Part shown: piece after piece, positions 1 through 11,626 of the stretch
How the letters are laid out: every line of letters begins with the position of its first letter
Numbering within the stretch: the stretch's first letter is position 1
Assembly (NCBI GenBank): GCA_949825045.1
Contig: OX463809.1
Span: forward strand, 8,831,501-8,895,500
Source: Argyresthia goedartella
Lineage: Eukaryota > Arthropoda > Insecta > Lepidoptera > Argyresthiidae
DNA length: 64,000 bases
Direction of reading: 5' to 3'
Program-made: the position numbers and the translations under genes
Notes under the pieces: model-generated
What the model was told of the DNA's origin: nothing
Seen by the model: the letters and a program-made list of their open reading frames with translations, nothing else
The model's database searches: none

Positions 1-339
1 GAATGAATTATAATAGATTACAGCAAAAATATGCACGCATGAAACTAATGTAATGAAAAACTGCAAAAATACTTATCCTGATAACCGCAACATAATTCAA
101 GTCTAATATGAAAAATATTGCCTACAAAAAAGTGGAGGGGGTAAAATGGCCAAACGAAAAAAAAACACCGTCGTCGTTAAAAAGGGCTCTTTATAAACAT
201 TTAAAAATATTTTTTCTTAGTTTTGGTCTGAAATTATGAAAGATATACAGAATATACACCGTAAGCTAAAAATTACAGGAAACCCTACCCGGAATTGCTA
301 AGATTTTTTATTTATCTGTAAACCACATACTAAAATATA

Positions 340-500
340 CATGCACCTTGTTACGTTCATGGATTATGGACGTAGCCACACCAATAACTTAAATCCAAAC
401 TATTCACTCCAAACCATCCCTACCATTGTAAGGCGGCACGGAACTCTTCGTGCGCGATTACAACTTGCATTTCACCGTTTTTAATTTGTCCAAATAAAAA
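340..500 (-). repeat. Degraded fragment of CGGAACCC-type lepidopteran repeat
   Basis: The stretch carries the blocks ACCAATAACTT, AAACTATTCACTCCA and CGGAACTCTTCGTGCGCGAT. These occur in the same order in the fuller copy at 17812-18208. It is on the same strand as that copy and lacks the (GTCC)n end. Confidence 0.6.
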
Positions 501-653
501 ATTAACCTAACAAAGAAGAAAAACAAGATACTCAAAGTTCTTTCTTTTGTAGTGGTCGGGGTACCTGATGATTATGTTTCATCGACAAAATAAGTGGCAC
601 TTTGATGAAGTCATTCTAAGTAAAGAGGTACAATATCATCAACGATCAAAGGA

Positions 654-685
654 GACTGACCATGTATCTCCATACATGGTCAGTC
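654..685. repeat. Perfect 14-bp hairpin
   Basis: GACTGACCATGTAT (654-667) and ATACATGGTCAGTC (672-685) are exact reverse complements around a 4-nt loop. It lies in an Atf6 intron. Function unknown. Confidence 0.8.
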
Positions 686-842
686 AACAGAGTTACGCAA
701 CAGATTCACATTATTATTTATTTAAATTTTATTAGTACAAGCTTTTGCCTGCAGCTCCGCCCGCGTGGTATTCGGTTTTACGTTATGTTTTTAAATGTGC
801 CAGCCGTGTTAAATGCCGCCTATGTTAAGTCAGGGTATACCT

Positions 843-956
843 CGCGCCACGAGTTAAGATCGCTGGGCGACGTTGGCGGGAATTACTGCGCATATGTACA
901 GGTATTGAAAAGTTACTACTGCGCATTCAAGACCACCGCTCTTAACGTATGGCGCG
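843..956. mobile_element. Small MITE with CGCGCCACGAGTTAAGA ends (copy 1 of 3)
   Basis: The ends CGCGCCACGAGTTAAGA and TCTTAACGTATGGCGCG are near-perfect inverted repeats. The interior has the block GCGCATATGTACAGGTATTG. The same roughly 115-bp unit recurs at 22175-22290 (opposite strand) and 60145-60258, which marks it as a short non-autonomous element. No coding capacity. Confidence 0.75.
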
Positions 957-1375
957 ACGTATATAAGCTATATACATTCCAAATTTCATCCATATCCATC
1001 CAGCCGTTTCAGCGTGAGAGATTAACAAACATATAACAAACACACACAATATTTCGCATTTATAATATTAGTAAGATTGCAATTTTTTGTTGAGTTTGCT
1101 ATCGCTACAAAATAGAATATAGATTTCAAAATTGGGCCGTTATCTATGTCTCGTTTCCGTTCTCGTTCACATCAACATAGCCTGCGATATCTGTACTAGT
1201 AGCTATCGTAACAGTTTTATGATATCATTATATTTTGAGATAATAGAATGAAATAAATCATTCTTTACCCCATCACTTTTACTTTTTTGATAAAAAGTGG
1301 CAACTTCGTTCCTGTAATTTTCCTTCGATATTTGAGCAATTAGGGAATAATTAAATTTTCCTGTTACATTTACAG

Positions 1376-4300
1376 ATACCGCGGTTAGATGTCGCTAAAT
1401 TGATACCAAAGAAGAACATTGCTGTAATCTTTGGCATGGTGCTGATGGTCTCTCTAAACTTCAATGTTCTTGGGTGAGCTCGTCGATACATTTACCATTT
1501 AGCTACGCTACGAAACCAGTCGAAAGCGGGTGTTTATCTTGCAGAAATCCCAAGTTATATCAACAGTTGATGCTGCCATATTGTTTGATGTAAATACCGT
1601 TTTATTTTAGGTGGAACAACAAACCCTTGGAGGTTCCCCCATCGTCGCACAGAAGCACCCGCCACCTGCTCTGGGACGAAGAGAACACCAATACCATAGA
1701 CAGTATAGAAGACGGCTCCAACCTCTCAGCATTCGCAGCAGACTGCAGCAATGTCACTATGAACGACTTCCTTAACATTAACCAGACGGAGAGTATTAGG
1801 ATATCTGGGGAGCTGAGTCGTTGGATCGGTCGTGGGAAGACGCTGAACTGGACTGCGGATAGTCCGAGAAGCAGGCGACGCTACCTGCAAGGGGATAAGC
1901 TCAATGGTAAGACAAAACATAGGCCTGGCGATGTTCTAATTGGACATGTCAAAGAAATTCAAATGTATTAAATTATGAAATATTACAGGATTACTGAAGT
2001 ATCCGTAAAAATATGGGGTACTTAATTTGTGCTCTACGGCGTAGTTTGTTCAAATTCCCTTCGGCGTTGAGTTGGCTGCTCTGTTAAACTGTCAAGTATC
2101 AACAGTTTTCCTGTCAGTCGACAACGCAGATGTCAGTCGGAACGTAAATTTATATTGATATTATATTTTTTTTTGTTTTATAATCGGAGACAACCAGCCT
2201 CAAGTACAACCGTTCCAAAACTGTGAGCAAGTGACGTCACGAGAGGAGTTATTTAATAATAATGAAAAAATAATAAGACATTCATTACCCGGTTACCAGA
2301 AATATGCAAATTAGTTTCTTTAATAAAATAGCCTAAAATTGCACAAAATAAAATAAAAATTATTACGTAGGTATTGTTTTAGCACGGCCCATTATGTGTA
2401 TCAGTTTACTCAGTATTCCAGCTTGCCACCTGCTCTTCAAGTTTGAACCATAGTCAAGCGAATCACAAAATAAGAAATACCCCCTATACCGCATTACTAA
2501 TCTTGTAGCTTTTTTGTAAACAAAAAAATGTCATTGGCCAGTAAAAAATATAATGTAAACGTCGAAGTCAAAGGGCCAATGACATCTCTTTGTTTAGATA
2601 CAATCTACAAGATTGCTCAACATTTTGCAAAATCCCCGCTACCCCTCATATCTTCGAGAACGTTTCGAGTTTATTTCCTCCAGGCATAGCAACCGGAGAT
2701 CCCACACAATGTCTCTCATTTCTACTCCTCGGCATAACACTGCCGCTTACAAACACTCGTTTAGGTTAACGGCGATCCGACTGTGGAACGCACTTCCCTG
2801 CGCTATTAGAGATAGTCCCTCAATTTTCACTTTTAAGACAAGATTGAAAGAGCATTTCCTTTCTCTTTCGTGATAGGTACTTTTATATATGTATATATAA
2901 GTAGTATATGTTTGATATATATTTTATTTTTTTGATTTTGTATTTTATTTAGTATATATAATTTATTACATTATTATGTTTTAGTTGTAAACAATTAGAT
3001 ATGTACAGTTTTATTGCGCACTAGGACTCTCCTGTTGCACAATTTTTCCTGTCCTGCCTAGGTTTGCTGGTAGAAATCTTTAGAGATAAGCTCGCCTTTG
3101 CTCATAAAATGTTTTGTTACCTTACTGTTAAGATTTCTGTGCAATAAAGAATATGAATATGAATTGCTCATGCGTTGCAAACGTTTCATTTATCTGGTAA
3201 CGCCTGTCAATAGGAAGCGAGTATTTAATGTAGGCCTGTGTTTTATAGACTTATTATTACGGACTTATTTGCTATCCTTTGATTTCAGGTGACCTCATGC
3301 GCGCATATAAGGCGTTGTATGACAAACTGAGCAAAGACAGCAACAGCGTCGACATGACACAGAACAGAAATCCTAGTAAAACCAGAGACAGTCCTCGCCT
3401 GAGACGAGTCAGACCAACCAATGACATGGATTTAGACTACAACACGGTATGAAATATTCCTTTTTGCATTCTAACCTTAAAATAGTAACTTCGCTGCTTG
3501 ATTTTGGGATCTCAGGCGGAATAATTCTATTCCTTACTCGTTCGGAAAGGCTTTTTACGAACCTTGCTACGACCCTCGCCTTCGGCTTGTGCCGTAAACT
3601 TTTCGATTCGTAAATATGAGCCATTGCGACCTCGTGGGAAATGTACTATTCCCTTTACAATAATAAATACATTCATTCGAATACCGGTTTCTTTTTTTTA
3701 TGGCGTTACATTGTTGACCAAATAAGTTTGACCTGTCACATTTCCTAGCAACTTTATTTATTAAGAATCACTTCTGTCTACGGCAGGTATACCCAAAGCC
3801 CATTCGGAAGCGCGTCCGAGACAAGTTTGTGGATGAGTTTGGGGAGTGGGGCTCGTTCCTAGAAGCGCTCGACCGACGCGACGACACGTTCTATATAGTG
3901 GGCGTGGGCAGAGGCGAGCATCTGCTGCTGCCGGCTGTGACCCACAATAATACTAGGCCTCCGAAAATGGCGCTTATTCTGCCTGCGAAGAGTAGCAATG
4001 GTGGGTACATCGCTAGCGTACTTGATTGCCAATTATTTACCAAATAGTTGTCTTAAACCATAATAGCAACGGTTCTGTTTTCAACGTACTTTGTTATAAT
4101 CTTGCAGATTCAGTGTTGAGCGATCACGTCACTTTGATGCAGATTGATTGCTCCGTAGTTAACACAACACTCGTCCAGCTGAAATCGGAATCGCTGCCGG
4201 AGAGCCTGAGAACAACAAACAGCGAGAAAGCAAACGGATCGAATAAACACCAAAAACCTGAGCCGAATGTAAATACTAACAAGGATAACGTCGATGCCAG

Positions 4301-4484
4301 TGATACAAGCTTCTGGCATAAATCAGCCAATAATATCTCCAATTTTCCTGTTGAGACGGAGAAGCCTGAACGCTATAACAAACCTGAATTTTTTGCTCAC
4401 AATTTGTTTTTTAAGGATGCCAAAATCAGTGATGGTAACAGAATTAACGATAGACGAAAAGAGAAGAAACCACAATATAATTAA
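1376..4484 (+). CDS. Atf6: Atf6, transmembrane and ER-luminal half (partial, 3' five exons)
   Basis: ER-stress sensor and bZIP transcription factor. On unfolded-protein stress it moves to the Golgi and is cut by S1P and S2P, freeing the N-terminal activator. Exons seen: 1376-1473, 1611-1906, 3289-3446, 3787-4000, 4108-4484, all GT-AG and phase-compatible. The first carries a basic stretch (PKKN) and a hydrophobic segment (AVIFGMVLMVSL), the membrane anchor. The second has RHLLWDE, an RxxL S1P site placed as in vertebrate ATF6 (RRHLL), then NQTESIRISGELSRW. The fourth has the conserved RRDDTFYIVGVGRGEHLLLP block and the fifth MQIDCSVVNTTLVQLKS, both ATF6 luminal signatures. Several N-x-S/T sites fit an ER lumen. 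The bZIP exons lie upstream of the window. The last exon adds about 80 polar, poorly conserved residues before TAA. Introns hold a MITE, a LINE tail and smaller repeats. Confidence 0.93.
2499..2614. mobile_element. Hairpin MITE in Atf6 intron
   Basis: Arms of about 40 nt face each other: AATCTTGTAG...ATGTCATTGGCC (2499-2539) and GGCCAATGACAT...CTACAAGATT (2574-2614). They are separated by a 34-nt AT-rich spacer. A short foldback of this form is typical of a MITE; no obvious target duplication. A LINE 3' fragment begins immediately to the right. Confidence 0.65.
2614..3165 (+). mobile_element. LINE 3' end (Jockey/CR1-like), 5'-truncated, in Atf6 intron
   Basis: An open stretch to 2873 encodes the usual C-terminus of an insect non-LTR ORF2, with SFRLTAIRLWNALPCAIRD followed by STFKTRLKEHF-type residues. 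A 3' UTR follows, ending in AATAAAGAATATGAATATGAA, a short-repeat tail typical of these LINEs. The copy is sense to Atf6 and keeps no reverse transcriptase. A related tail lies inside the hAT at 15838-16305 on the other strand. Confidence 0.75.
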
Positions 4485-4650
4485 GAAATGCTGCAATAAT
4501 ATAGCAATAGTACTTATGCGCTGTGTAGTAGATGCGCTAGATCTCAGATTAAATTGAGCAGAGTGATGTAGTGGGAGAAAGTTCGCGCATGTACAAAAGA
4601 AATGGTATGTTCTTATATTAACATATTTTTGTATTATACCAAGATCAATC

Positions 4651-4712
4651 AAGATGTATCTGTGATAACAGAACATGATCCCTCATTTTCTGTTATCACA
4701 GATACAGATCTT
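4651..4712. repeat. Stem-loop just 3' of Atf6
   Basis: AAGATGTATCTGTGATAACA continues to GAA (4651-4673) and pairs with 4688-4712 apart from one 2-nt bulge; the loop is 14 nt. It begins 167 nt after the Atf6 stop, so it could lie in the 3' UTR or just beyond it. On the minus strand the stem lies inside a short acidic open frame (about 4649-4815) rich in D and E. Confidence 0.7.
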
Positions 4713-4715
4713 GGT

Positions 4716-5249
4716 TCTTCGTAATCGCAACTTTCATCATCATCACCATTGTCACCTTCCGAGTCGATATCGGTATCATCATCTATCTCTGACCTTTTGA
4801 CATAATTTTGCCCTTTCGCTTGCAAATATCAAAATAGACTACATATATACAATGACGAATGTTGTCACTGCACGCAAGTGTATTCGGGAGTCAGCGGGAC
4901 TGGTCTACCAATAGATACGAGTAGCGTGGCTTGGCGCACTCTATACGATACTCCCCCCGCAGTCGCGCCCCGCACTGCCCCTCCCCGCACCCAAAATTCG
5001 CTTCTGCGCAGCCAAGGTCGTACGTATGCTCAATAACATTGCGGGTATCTGTATACGCCTAGAGAAGCGACCAGATTGCGATTGCGATGCGGATGGCATT
5101 AGGAAGCCTGTTGTAACCATACTTGTCTGCTTTTGAAAAATGTAAAAAGTGGCGCAGTCACAAATAGAGCCAGTACACTTGGTTGTAGTATGACAGCAAC
5201 AAGATTCCAATAATTTTACCCAAACCGATATTTAACATGGTATGAAGAT
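4716..5249. other. Intergenic, nothing recognised
   Basis: Contains CATCAT-rich sequence near 4735-4790 and a GC-rich stretch with C-runs at 4950-4990. No RNA gene, conserved frame or known repeat end is visible. Confidence 0.5.
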
Positions 5250-5253
5250 AATT

Positions 5254-5277
5254 GAAGGGTCATTTGGAAAAACAACC
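5254..5277 (+). repeat. Left terminal inverted repeat of DUF7869 transposon
   Basis: Reads GAAGGGTCATTTGGAAAA then ACAACC. It is preceded by AATT and matches the right terminal repeat in inverse orientation with a single C/T difference. Confidence 0.8.
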
Positions 5278-5563
5278 GAAGTCACTTTCAACACTTTATG
5301 CACCAGACGAAAAATCGTCTTTCATGAACTGTACCTATGACAAAACTAGGTATTGTATCAAAAATGTTAAAACAATAAACTTACAATGTTCTTGGAACAT
5401 CATTTTTTACAACATTGAAAAACCAAAGGACATATTCAAGAAAATAACTTTGACTAAGGCGCTTTTTCCGAACAAAACGTGACTTATTTGTGACATGTGC
5501 GGTTTTTACAAACATTTTTTTTTAAAAGGGGGCAAATAGCAAAGCACAATGACTTACAAGTCT

Positions 5564-5569
5564 TTTATT
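5564..5569 (-). terminator. Poly(A) signal AATAAA for DUF7869 gene
   Basis: AATAAA on the minus strand, 62 nt beyond the stop codon and inside the transposon. Confidence 0.6.
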
Positions 5570-7691
5570 TAATCAGCAATCACTAATTATCCTTACATTA
5601 TTTTTCTTACAGAGTTATATTATTATAATCATCAGTCTTCACAGGCATCGCTATTGTCATCGTCATCAACTTCTATATCATCTGTGTCCTCCTGATTAGC
5701 ATTGCCGCAAATCTGGCGGTAGTAGTCTCGATTTTCAGAGCTAGTTAAGTATTTACTGAGGTTCATCAGATTGGCCTTTTTTGCATCTGTCATTTCGATG
5801 GGGGCAAAATACAACGGATCAAGCACAAATTCAGGGAGAGGCTGCTTTTTACGTATTTCGCTCCTAAAAGATGGACCTGTGAATGTATTTTTAACCTTTA
5901 TGAACGGATATTGACCATTTGTCTTGATTATGCGTGCTTGTCGCAACTTAAGAGCAGGTTTTGGGACCTTTAGAAAGGCCGGAGTCAGTGCTCCTTTCAT
6001 ATTGAAGAAACAGTCTTGTGTCACTGGTATGACTTCGAAAGGGCTAGGGTATACCCTCGCTTCCCTTATTATTTCATCCCAGTCAGCTGGAACTTCAGGA
6101 GAGCATCTGTTTTTTTTGTTTCCAATCAGGGCAAAATCTGTATCATTGGGAAGATAAGAGTGACCTCTTACTGGGAATACATGTGTTATTTTTTTAAAAA
6201 TTTTCAGCACATGCACCAAAAAATATTGGAAATAAACCATTACGTGGTTTTTGTTTTGGCCTCCACAACCATCACTGAGCAATACAAGATTATCTGAGGT
6301 TATCTGTCTGTTGTTTAAATAGTGAAGTAGCAAAGATGTTACATCAGAGGCTCCTTTTTTACCAGTCATTTCTGTGTAGCAATATATTGAAACTGCATCA
6401 TTTGCCAAGTCATGTATTCCAAACACGTAATACCACATTTGGCGTGAGTAAAACACATCCCCAGTTTTTATGTGAGGCAGTGGCAGATTTTGCATGTAAT
6501 CAAATGATAGCACCATACATTCACCCTTCTGTGCCTTTTCTTTATAGGCATTTTTCAGGTCACGGAATTTTTTGGCTTTTTGTAAATGTAATGTTTTTTG
6601 GACAATAAGTTCATCTTTTTCATTATCAGTAGCACACATGATTTTTAACTTGAGTTCATCACATATACTGCATGTGTCTGATCTCGGGAGTCCAAATTTA
6701 ATATTGAATTCTTTCCTAAATACATTGTAATACACCCTGTAAGGAATATTGATTCTCACTTCATGTAAGAATAATCCGTGCATTTTATTAACAGACAATT
6801 CCTCAGGCAAATACATGACGTTGGGGTTGTCACGTAAAGAGTAATGTGACTGCCTGGCTTTAAAACTTTTAATATGTAGTTTTATCAAGTGGATCAGCTC
6901 TATTGGAACTTTATGAGGTCTTGTGTCATGTGTGCCTCGTCCATCTATGGGTATTGTACCAGAGATAACCTTTGATTGGATTGTTCGCAATCGTCCTCTT
7001 GTAATGCCTTGTAAACTTGCAAAGGCTTTGGCACATACAGGTACCTCTTGATGACTCGGTGACCCTTGGACTCTTACTTTGTAATGATAAGCCACTTCGT
7101 GTTGAAATGAATCATCACCATCAGCATGTTCTTTTCGAGGTCTTCGCTGTTGGATATTTTGGTAAGATATTAGCCCAGACAAGTGTGCGTCTTGCTGATT
7201 TTTAGTATCATACCCAAGGAAATCTTGTAATACTTTTAGCCGCTGTTGTTCAGATATATTAGTGAAGCACTTCAGTCGAGTGCACCTGTAACAAAAAATA
7301 CATTTATGAAGGGATTTCCAAATACAAATACAAGTCTTTATTTGCCAGTTTCAGTAAATATATGTACGTACAATACAGTGGTACCACAGGTAGATTAATA
7401 TAGATTACTGGTGGTCTCCACACTAGGTCTAACCTGTATCGTGGAGACCGTACAGAGAGAGAATTTCCATGCCAAAGTATGCAGATTCCCATGACATAGA
7501 ATGCATTGGTACTTTTGACTTGATAACTTTGGTTGAATAATAACAATGGCTAGATTACATGGATAAGAGTATATCTATAGACTTTTACCTGCAGTCTGGT
7601 CCTAATATGACTCCACTCTTCGCTTTGCCAACATGATTAATGTGGGGATCTCCTGCCACCTTTCGTTTTTTAATCGTTTCTCTCTTTGGTA

Positions 7692-10600
7692 CAGTCAACT
7701 GGGGTAACTTTGGCCCGAAATTCACATATTTTGATGTACTACGAGCCTACTTTTATGTTTGTTCTTATCAAATTGTGTTTTTTTTTGTGGCTTTGATACC
7801 TCCTCAACTCGATTTAGTAAAAAAAAAAAAAATATTTTCAACTGTAGATACCTCAAAAACTCCAAAATACGGCTGGCCAAAGTAAGAAGGAGACTGGGGG
7901 AACTTTGTAAATGTGAAGAGATGTTATGGAAAATAGATAGAATGAGTCGTAAATCCCATTTTTCTTACTTTAGCCTATGTTTTTAATATTTACCATAGAT
8001 AATTCTGCATTGATAAGTAATTTTACCCGCCAGAAATACAAACTTTGGTGTTACCAGGTAATAGAAAATAAAATCAACTTTTTCATTACACTTTTATTTC
8101 AATAATTGCAAAATATTATGTTACAGCCATTATCACTCTTTTGATCAGTAAAGAATTTTGCAAGAGATCTGAATATTAATTTAAAAAATCAACAGTTATA
8201 AGTTTCATTGAAGAATTATAAAAAAAATGGAGCCAACTTTCATGCATTTTCACAATTTATTTCATCTAATCTCCCCATTCCTCACACAGAGCGGGATTAT
8301 TAATCTCATAACGATTTCCGCGTCTGATGACTTCACTGAGAGCTAAACGGCTGACTATTTTTTGGGTGCTACATGTTAATATGTCCGGCCTGGGGGGCCA
8401 TTTCCACCCCTCAGCATCCTTCTGCATGAGGGATGTTTTTATGACATTGTCATCCTCGGTGAGGATTCTCCCAGGGAATAAAGATTCCTCATGCTCTATG
8501 ATGCAATACCCTGAAGTCTTGTTTTCTTTCTCGTTTGACATTTTCTTTTTCTTCTTTGAATGTTCTAGTTCTTTGTCATTTTTCTTCTGTGATTGTCTTG
8601 TTCCTTCGTCATTTTTCATTGGCAGATCTCTTTGGGTTTCATTTTCTTGTTTCTTTGGTTGTTTTTGTTCATAGTCTTCTTGCTTTGAAGCTTGTCCTTT
8701 ATCTATCTTCTGCAATTCTCCACTGAAACATCTATATTCTCCTATGATATCATCTGTGGTCTCATAATCAATAACGACTTCCTGTTCGATTGGCGATGGA
8801 ATATCAGTGGCGCAAAATATATTGTCGAATAATCTGTAATCTTCGTTTGAGGCAACTGCCGGCGATGGTGCTCGTGACGGTAAGTTATCCTGTGAAATCG
8901 ATGGCGATACCCAGGCTTGCTTTGAGGAACCTGCGATGGGCGATAGAGTGCGAGCAGTGGGTGTTATATCAATTTTGGCTTTATTTTTGACCCCTGGTGG
9001 ACGTCCTCTTTTTTTGGCAGGTGCTTCAGGGAGATCTGGGTTGGTCGTGTTTCGTTTCACATTGCCTTTCTTTTTAGTCTTCACTCCACTTAGTCTTTCC
9101 TCGTAATATTTTTCCACCTCTTCTACAGACACACTCTTTCCAGGTTGTATCGGCATCTGAAACTTTTTGTTCGGTTTCGTCTGAAGGTCGCTGTCTCGAA
9201 TTTCTTCCAAATATTTTTTGAAGGTTTCACCAACCATCTCCTGAACCTCAGCAATGGGCTTCGAATAGTTTTTAAGTTTTTCAAGTACAACGTCTCGGTT
9301 TAAGGGTGATATCCCACAAGCTTTGAATCCCGCAATTACGTTTTCTGCTGCAGTTTCTTTACCAGCTTGCATGGTTTTTGTTAATAGTTTTGCGAACACC
9401 GGCTTGGGCAAAGCGTTGACAACTTTGCCCCTTCTCGTTTGCCGCCAGTCACCTAAGGCGGTTCGCCAATTTGTTTTCAATGCACTAAAATATGACACAT
9501 CTAGCGGCTGCAGAAGGTGCGTTGAGTTTGGAATCAGGCAGATATACGTGATATTGTTTTCTGCACATAATCTCAAAGTTTTTGTCGTAATATGGGAGCT
9601 TAAGTTGTCTCCCATGATGACTTTCTTTCCTTCTTTTTTTTTTCAGGATTGGTAGTAGCTGGTATTCAAACCAGTCATCAAACGTATCAGCATCTATCCA
9701 GCCTGATTTTGTTACCGCCATTCGAGTGCCAGGAGGAGCTCCCATCAACCAGCTGGACCATTTTTGTTTAGCTTTGTATATAATATACAGTGGTACAAAT
9801 TCTCCTTTAGCACTGCTGCAAAACATAACAGTGAAACAAGACTTTGTTGAGTTTTGTATTATTTCAGGGTTTCTGCATTCTCTCCTAAACAGAAGTTTGC
9901 GCTTCTTTGGTTCATCGTGGAATCCGGTTTCGTCAAAGTTATAAATGTTTTCTGGCGGCACACCTTCCAATTCCTTGGCGAGGTGGTCGAAGAATTTTTC
10001 GATCATTTCTTGATTAACCTGAGCTCGCTTCCTGCTTATTTGATGAGCCAGTTTTGCCTTAAGGCAGGTGTGCCGCTCTAGGAAGCCTCTTCCCCACTCC
10101 CATCCAGGGAAATTATTTTTGAATTGCTTGATGTTTCTTTTGTTCTCATCTAGATATTTTTTAACAATCACTCTCACATCTAGCATTCCGAGCGGTAAAC
10201 CTAATTCTGACAACACAATGACATGTGACACGATTGACTGCTCCTCTTCTTCGGTGAGGGCTATAGGTTTACCAAATGGTTTATTGTGTTGGTCTTTTAA
10301 CTTGTATTTTAGTGTAGATCTTGGTATATCATAGAAATCCGCTGCGTCCTGCTGCGTCCTTCTGCAATTAGTTATATCGTCCAAAGCGTTCTGGAGTGTT
10401 TCAGGCGTGTAGCGCGATTTCGTTCCATATCTCCGCGTACCTGGGGCCGGACACGGTTTTTTTCTTGGCATTTCAGATCCTGAAACAAAAGTGGCAACAT
10501 TACATGTAGTACATTTGATCGTCGGGTAACATTGGCCAATTGGCCAAAGTTACCCCTAGAGGCTGTGAAAGTTACGGTTTGGAAGAAAATTCCAGAAAAG

Positions 10601-10957
10601 TGTGATTTCTAAAAGAAATTGCTATATTTTCTTCATTTCCCCTTACTACGAAACAATCATTCTTCAAAATAAAGTAGTACTTACCTTTGCACGGTATCTG
10701 TGACAATAGTTATGGATAACTTTAGGAAGGTTTTTCGAAAACAGTTTCATCCACTCGGAAGTTGCAGGAAAAAGAACTTTTATTTTTATTATGACAGTTT
10801 TTTTTTTGTCATGTTGCGTTCAGGAATTTGATTAGTATTCATAAAATGAAGATGAGACGACTTAGTTGCGTTCGTGGAAAACGTAAAAACTAAATCACCT
10901 CGAAGTGAACTTAAAGGCCAAACCAAGATTGAAAGATAAAGTTACCCAAATCGACTG
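7692..10957 (-). mobile_element. pogo-type DNA transposon nested in DUF7869 exon
   Basis: Ends are CAGTCAACTGGGGTAACTTT (left) and CAGTCGATTTGGGTAACTTT (right, inverted), flanked by TA on both sides (7690-7691, 10958-10959). TA duplication and these ends fit the Tc1/mariner superfamily, pogo branch. Subterminal copies of the GGGGTAACTTTGGCC word occur near 7893 and 10540-10556. Length is 3266 bp. It carries one transposase gene on the minus strand, broken by a frameshift. Confidence 0.88.
8266..10471 (-). pseudogene. pogo/Tigger-type transposase (CENP-B-like), one frameshift
   Basis: The first frame (10471 to about 9630) starts MPRKKPCPAPGTRR and holds an N-terminal Psq/CENP-B helix-turn-helix (QQDAADFYDIPRSTLKYKL). 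A second DNA-binding domain follows (WGRGFLERH), then the first catalytic Asp in YNFDETGF. The frame shifts in a run of ten A near 9634-9643 and continues in the second frame (to 8266). That frame carries the second Asp in VIMGDNLSSH and the third in NSTHLLQPLDV, the pogo DDxD set. The C-terminus has a Lys/Glu-rich stretch and PPRPDILTCS. The track is otherwise open, so a one-base homopolymer error or a very recent mutation would account for the break. Confidence 0.85.
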
Positions 10958-11602
10958 TATGCTTTTTTTCCTCTTAGTATTCCACTGTACACTACACTCA
11001 TTGTCTCTTTGCACTTTATCCATATTCAGAAAACGGAAATTTGTAATATTGGAGTAAAAAGAAACTGAGAAAACGAGAAAACCACAGGTTCATGTTCAGG
11101 ATCCCGGTAAAATGCAAATGTCATCTTGACATTGACATTGGCACTTCTTTAAAAAAAAACAACTTTTTTAATATATTTTTGTAAGAAGCGCCTTTGTCAA
11201 AATGACTTTGGTTCTTTTTACTCGGATCAACAGGACATAGGTTATTTTTCCGTAGGTACAATCGAACCAACTGAATCATGACCCACTTGCCTGATAATTC
11301 GTTTGAAACTTTCAAACTTGTAAGATCTATCGTAATGTCAGTGTCTAATCAAATGATAACAAGTCCGTTACCAAGGAAATAAACCTTCAAGCGAATTTCG
11401 ACCTACTTGCATTTAAGGGGTTTAGCAAAATAAGCTTATGGTGGGTCATGATTCAGATGGTTCGATAGTATATCCATACAACAGTTTTGACTGAATATCT
11501 GTTGACTAGGGCGGTTCTTCAGAAATCGTGATAAGCCAATGAAGAGCTTGTTCAAAGCTAACCATAGACATCAAAATATCATTTTGGATTTTTTCTGACA
11601 TG

Positions 11603-11626
11603 GGTTGTTTTTCCAAATAACCCTTC
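11603..11626 (-). repeat. Right terminal inverted repeat of DUF7869 transposon
   Basis: Reverse complement reads GAAGGGTTATTTGGAAAA then ACAACC. It is followed on the plus strand by AATT. Confidence 0.8.

Larger units (their letters stand above)
1..1375. other. Atf6 upstream intron (no exon seen)
   Basis: No coding exon is recognisable here. It holds a degraded copy of the CGGAACCC repeat family at about 340-500, a perfect small hairpin at 654-685 and a palindromic MITE at 843-956. The open frame at 662-1036 runs through that hairpin and MITE and looks fortuitous. Confidence 0.6.
5632..11023 (-). pseudogene. DUF7869-domain protein, probable transposase, coding exon 1 split by pogo
   Basis: Read on the minus strand: exon 1 is 11023-10958, then, beyond the pogo element, 7689-7589; an intron with GT-AG ends is 7588-7286; exon 2 is 7285-5632. 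Counting one TA copy, the frame is 606 codons with no stop or shift. Exon 1 is basic (KRETIKKRKVAG) and ends GPDCRC; exon 2 opens TRLKCFTNISEQQR, the cysteine-rich head usual in this family. Later come DTCSICDELKLK (Cys pair), VLSFDYMQNLPLPH, SDGCGGQNKNH and GHSYLPNDTDFAL, with aspartates arranged as in an RNase H-like (DDE/DDD) core. The usual glutamate after the last block reads G here (FALIGNKK). The tail is acidic. A poly(A) signal lies at 5569-5564. The terminal repeats argue for a transposase, not a host gene; as it stands the pogo copy breaks it. Confidence 0.75.
5254..11626 (-). mobile_element. DNA transposon carrying a DUF7869-type gene, split by a pogo insertion
   Basis: Terminal inverted repeats lie at 5254-5277 and 11603-11626. 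They start GAAGGGTCATTTGG and GAAGGGTTATTTGG (reading inward) and match at 23 of 24 positions. Each is flanked by AATT (5250-5253 and 11627-11630), consistent with a 4-bp target duplication; because AATT is palindromic and inverted, it could instead be part of the repeats. The element spans 6373 bp, or about 3.1 kb without the pogo copy. Its only gene is the two-exon DUF7869 frame. A 4-bp duplication with short inverted repeats recalls the Sola superfamily, but that assignment is inference. Confidence 0.75.

Noticed and set aside
662..1036. A 124-residue plus-strand open frame.
   Set aside because: It runs across a hairpin and the palindromic MITE and has no recognisable domain or splice context.
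8327..8726. Plus-strand frames with Phe/Ser-rich, membrane-like translation.
   Set aside because: They are antisense to the Lys/Glu-rich C-terminus of the pogo transposase.
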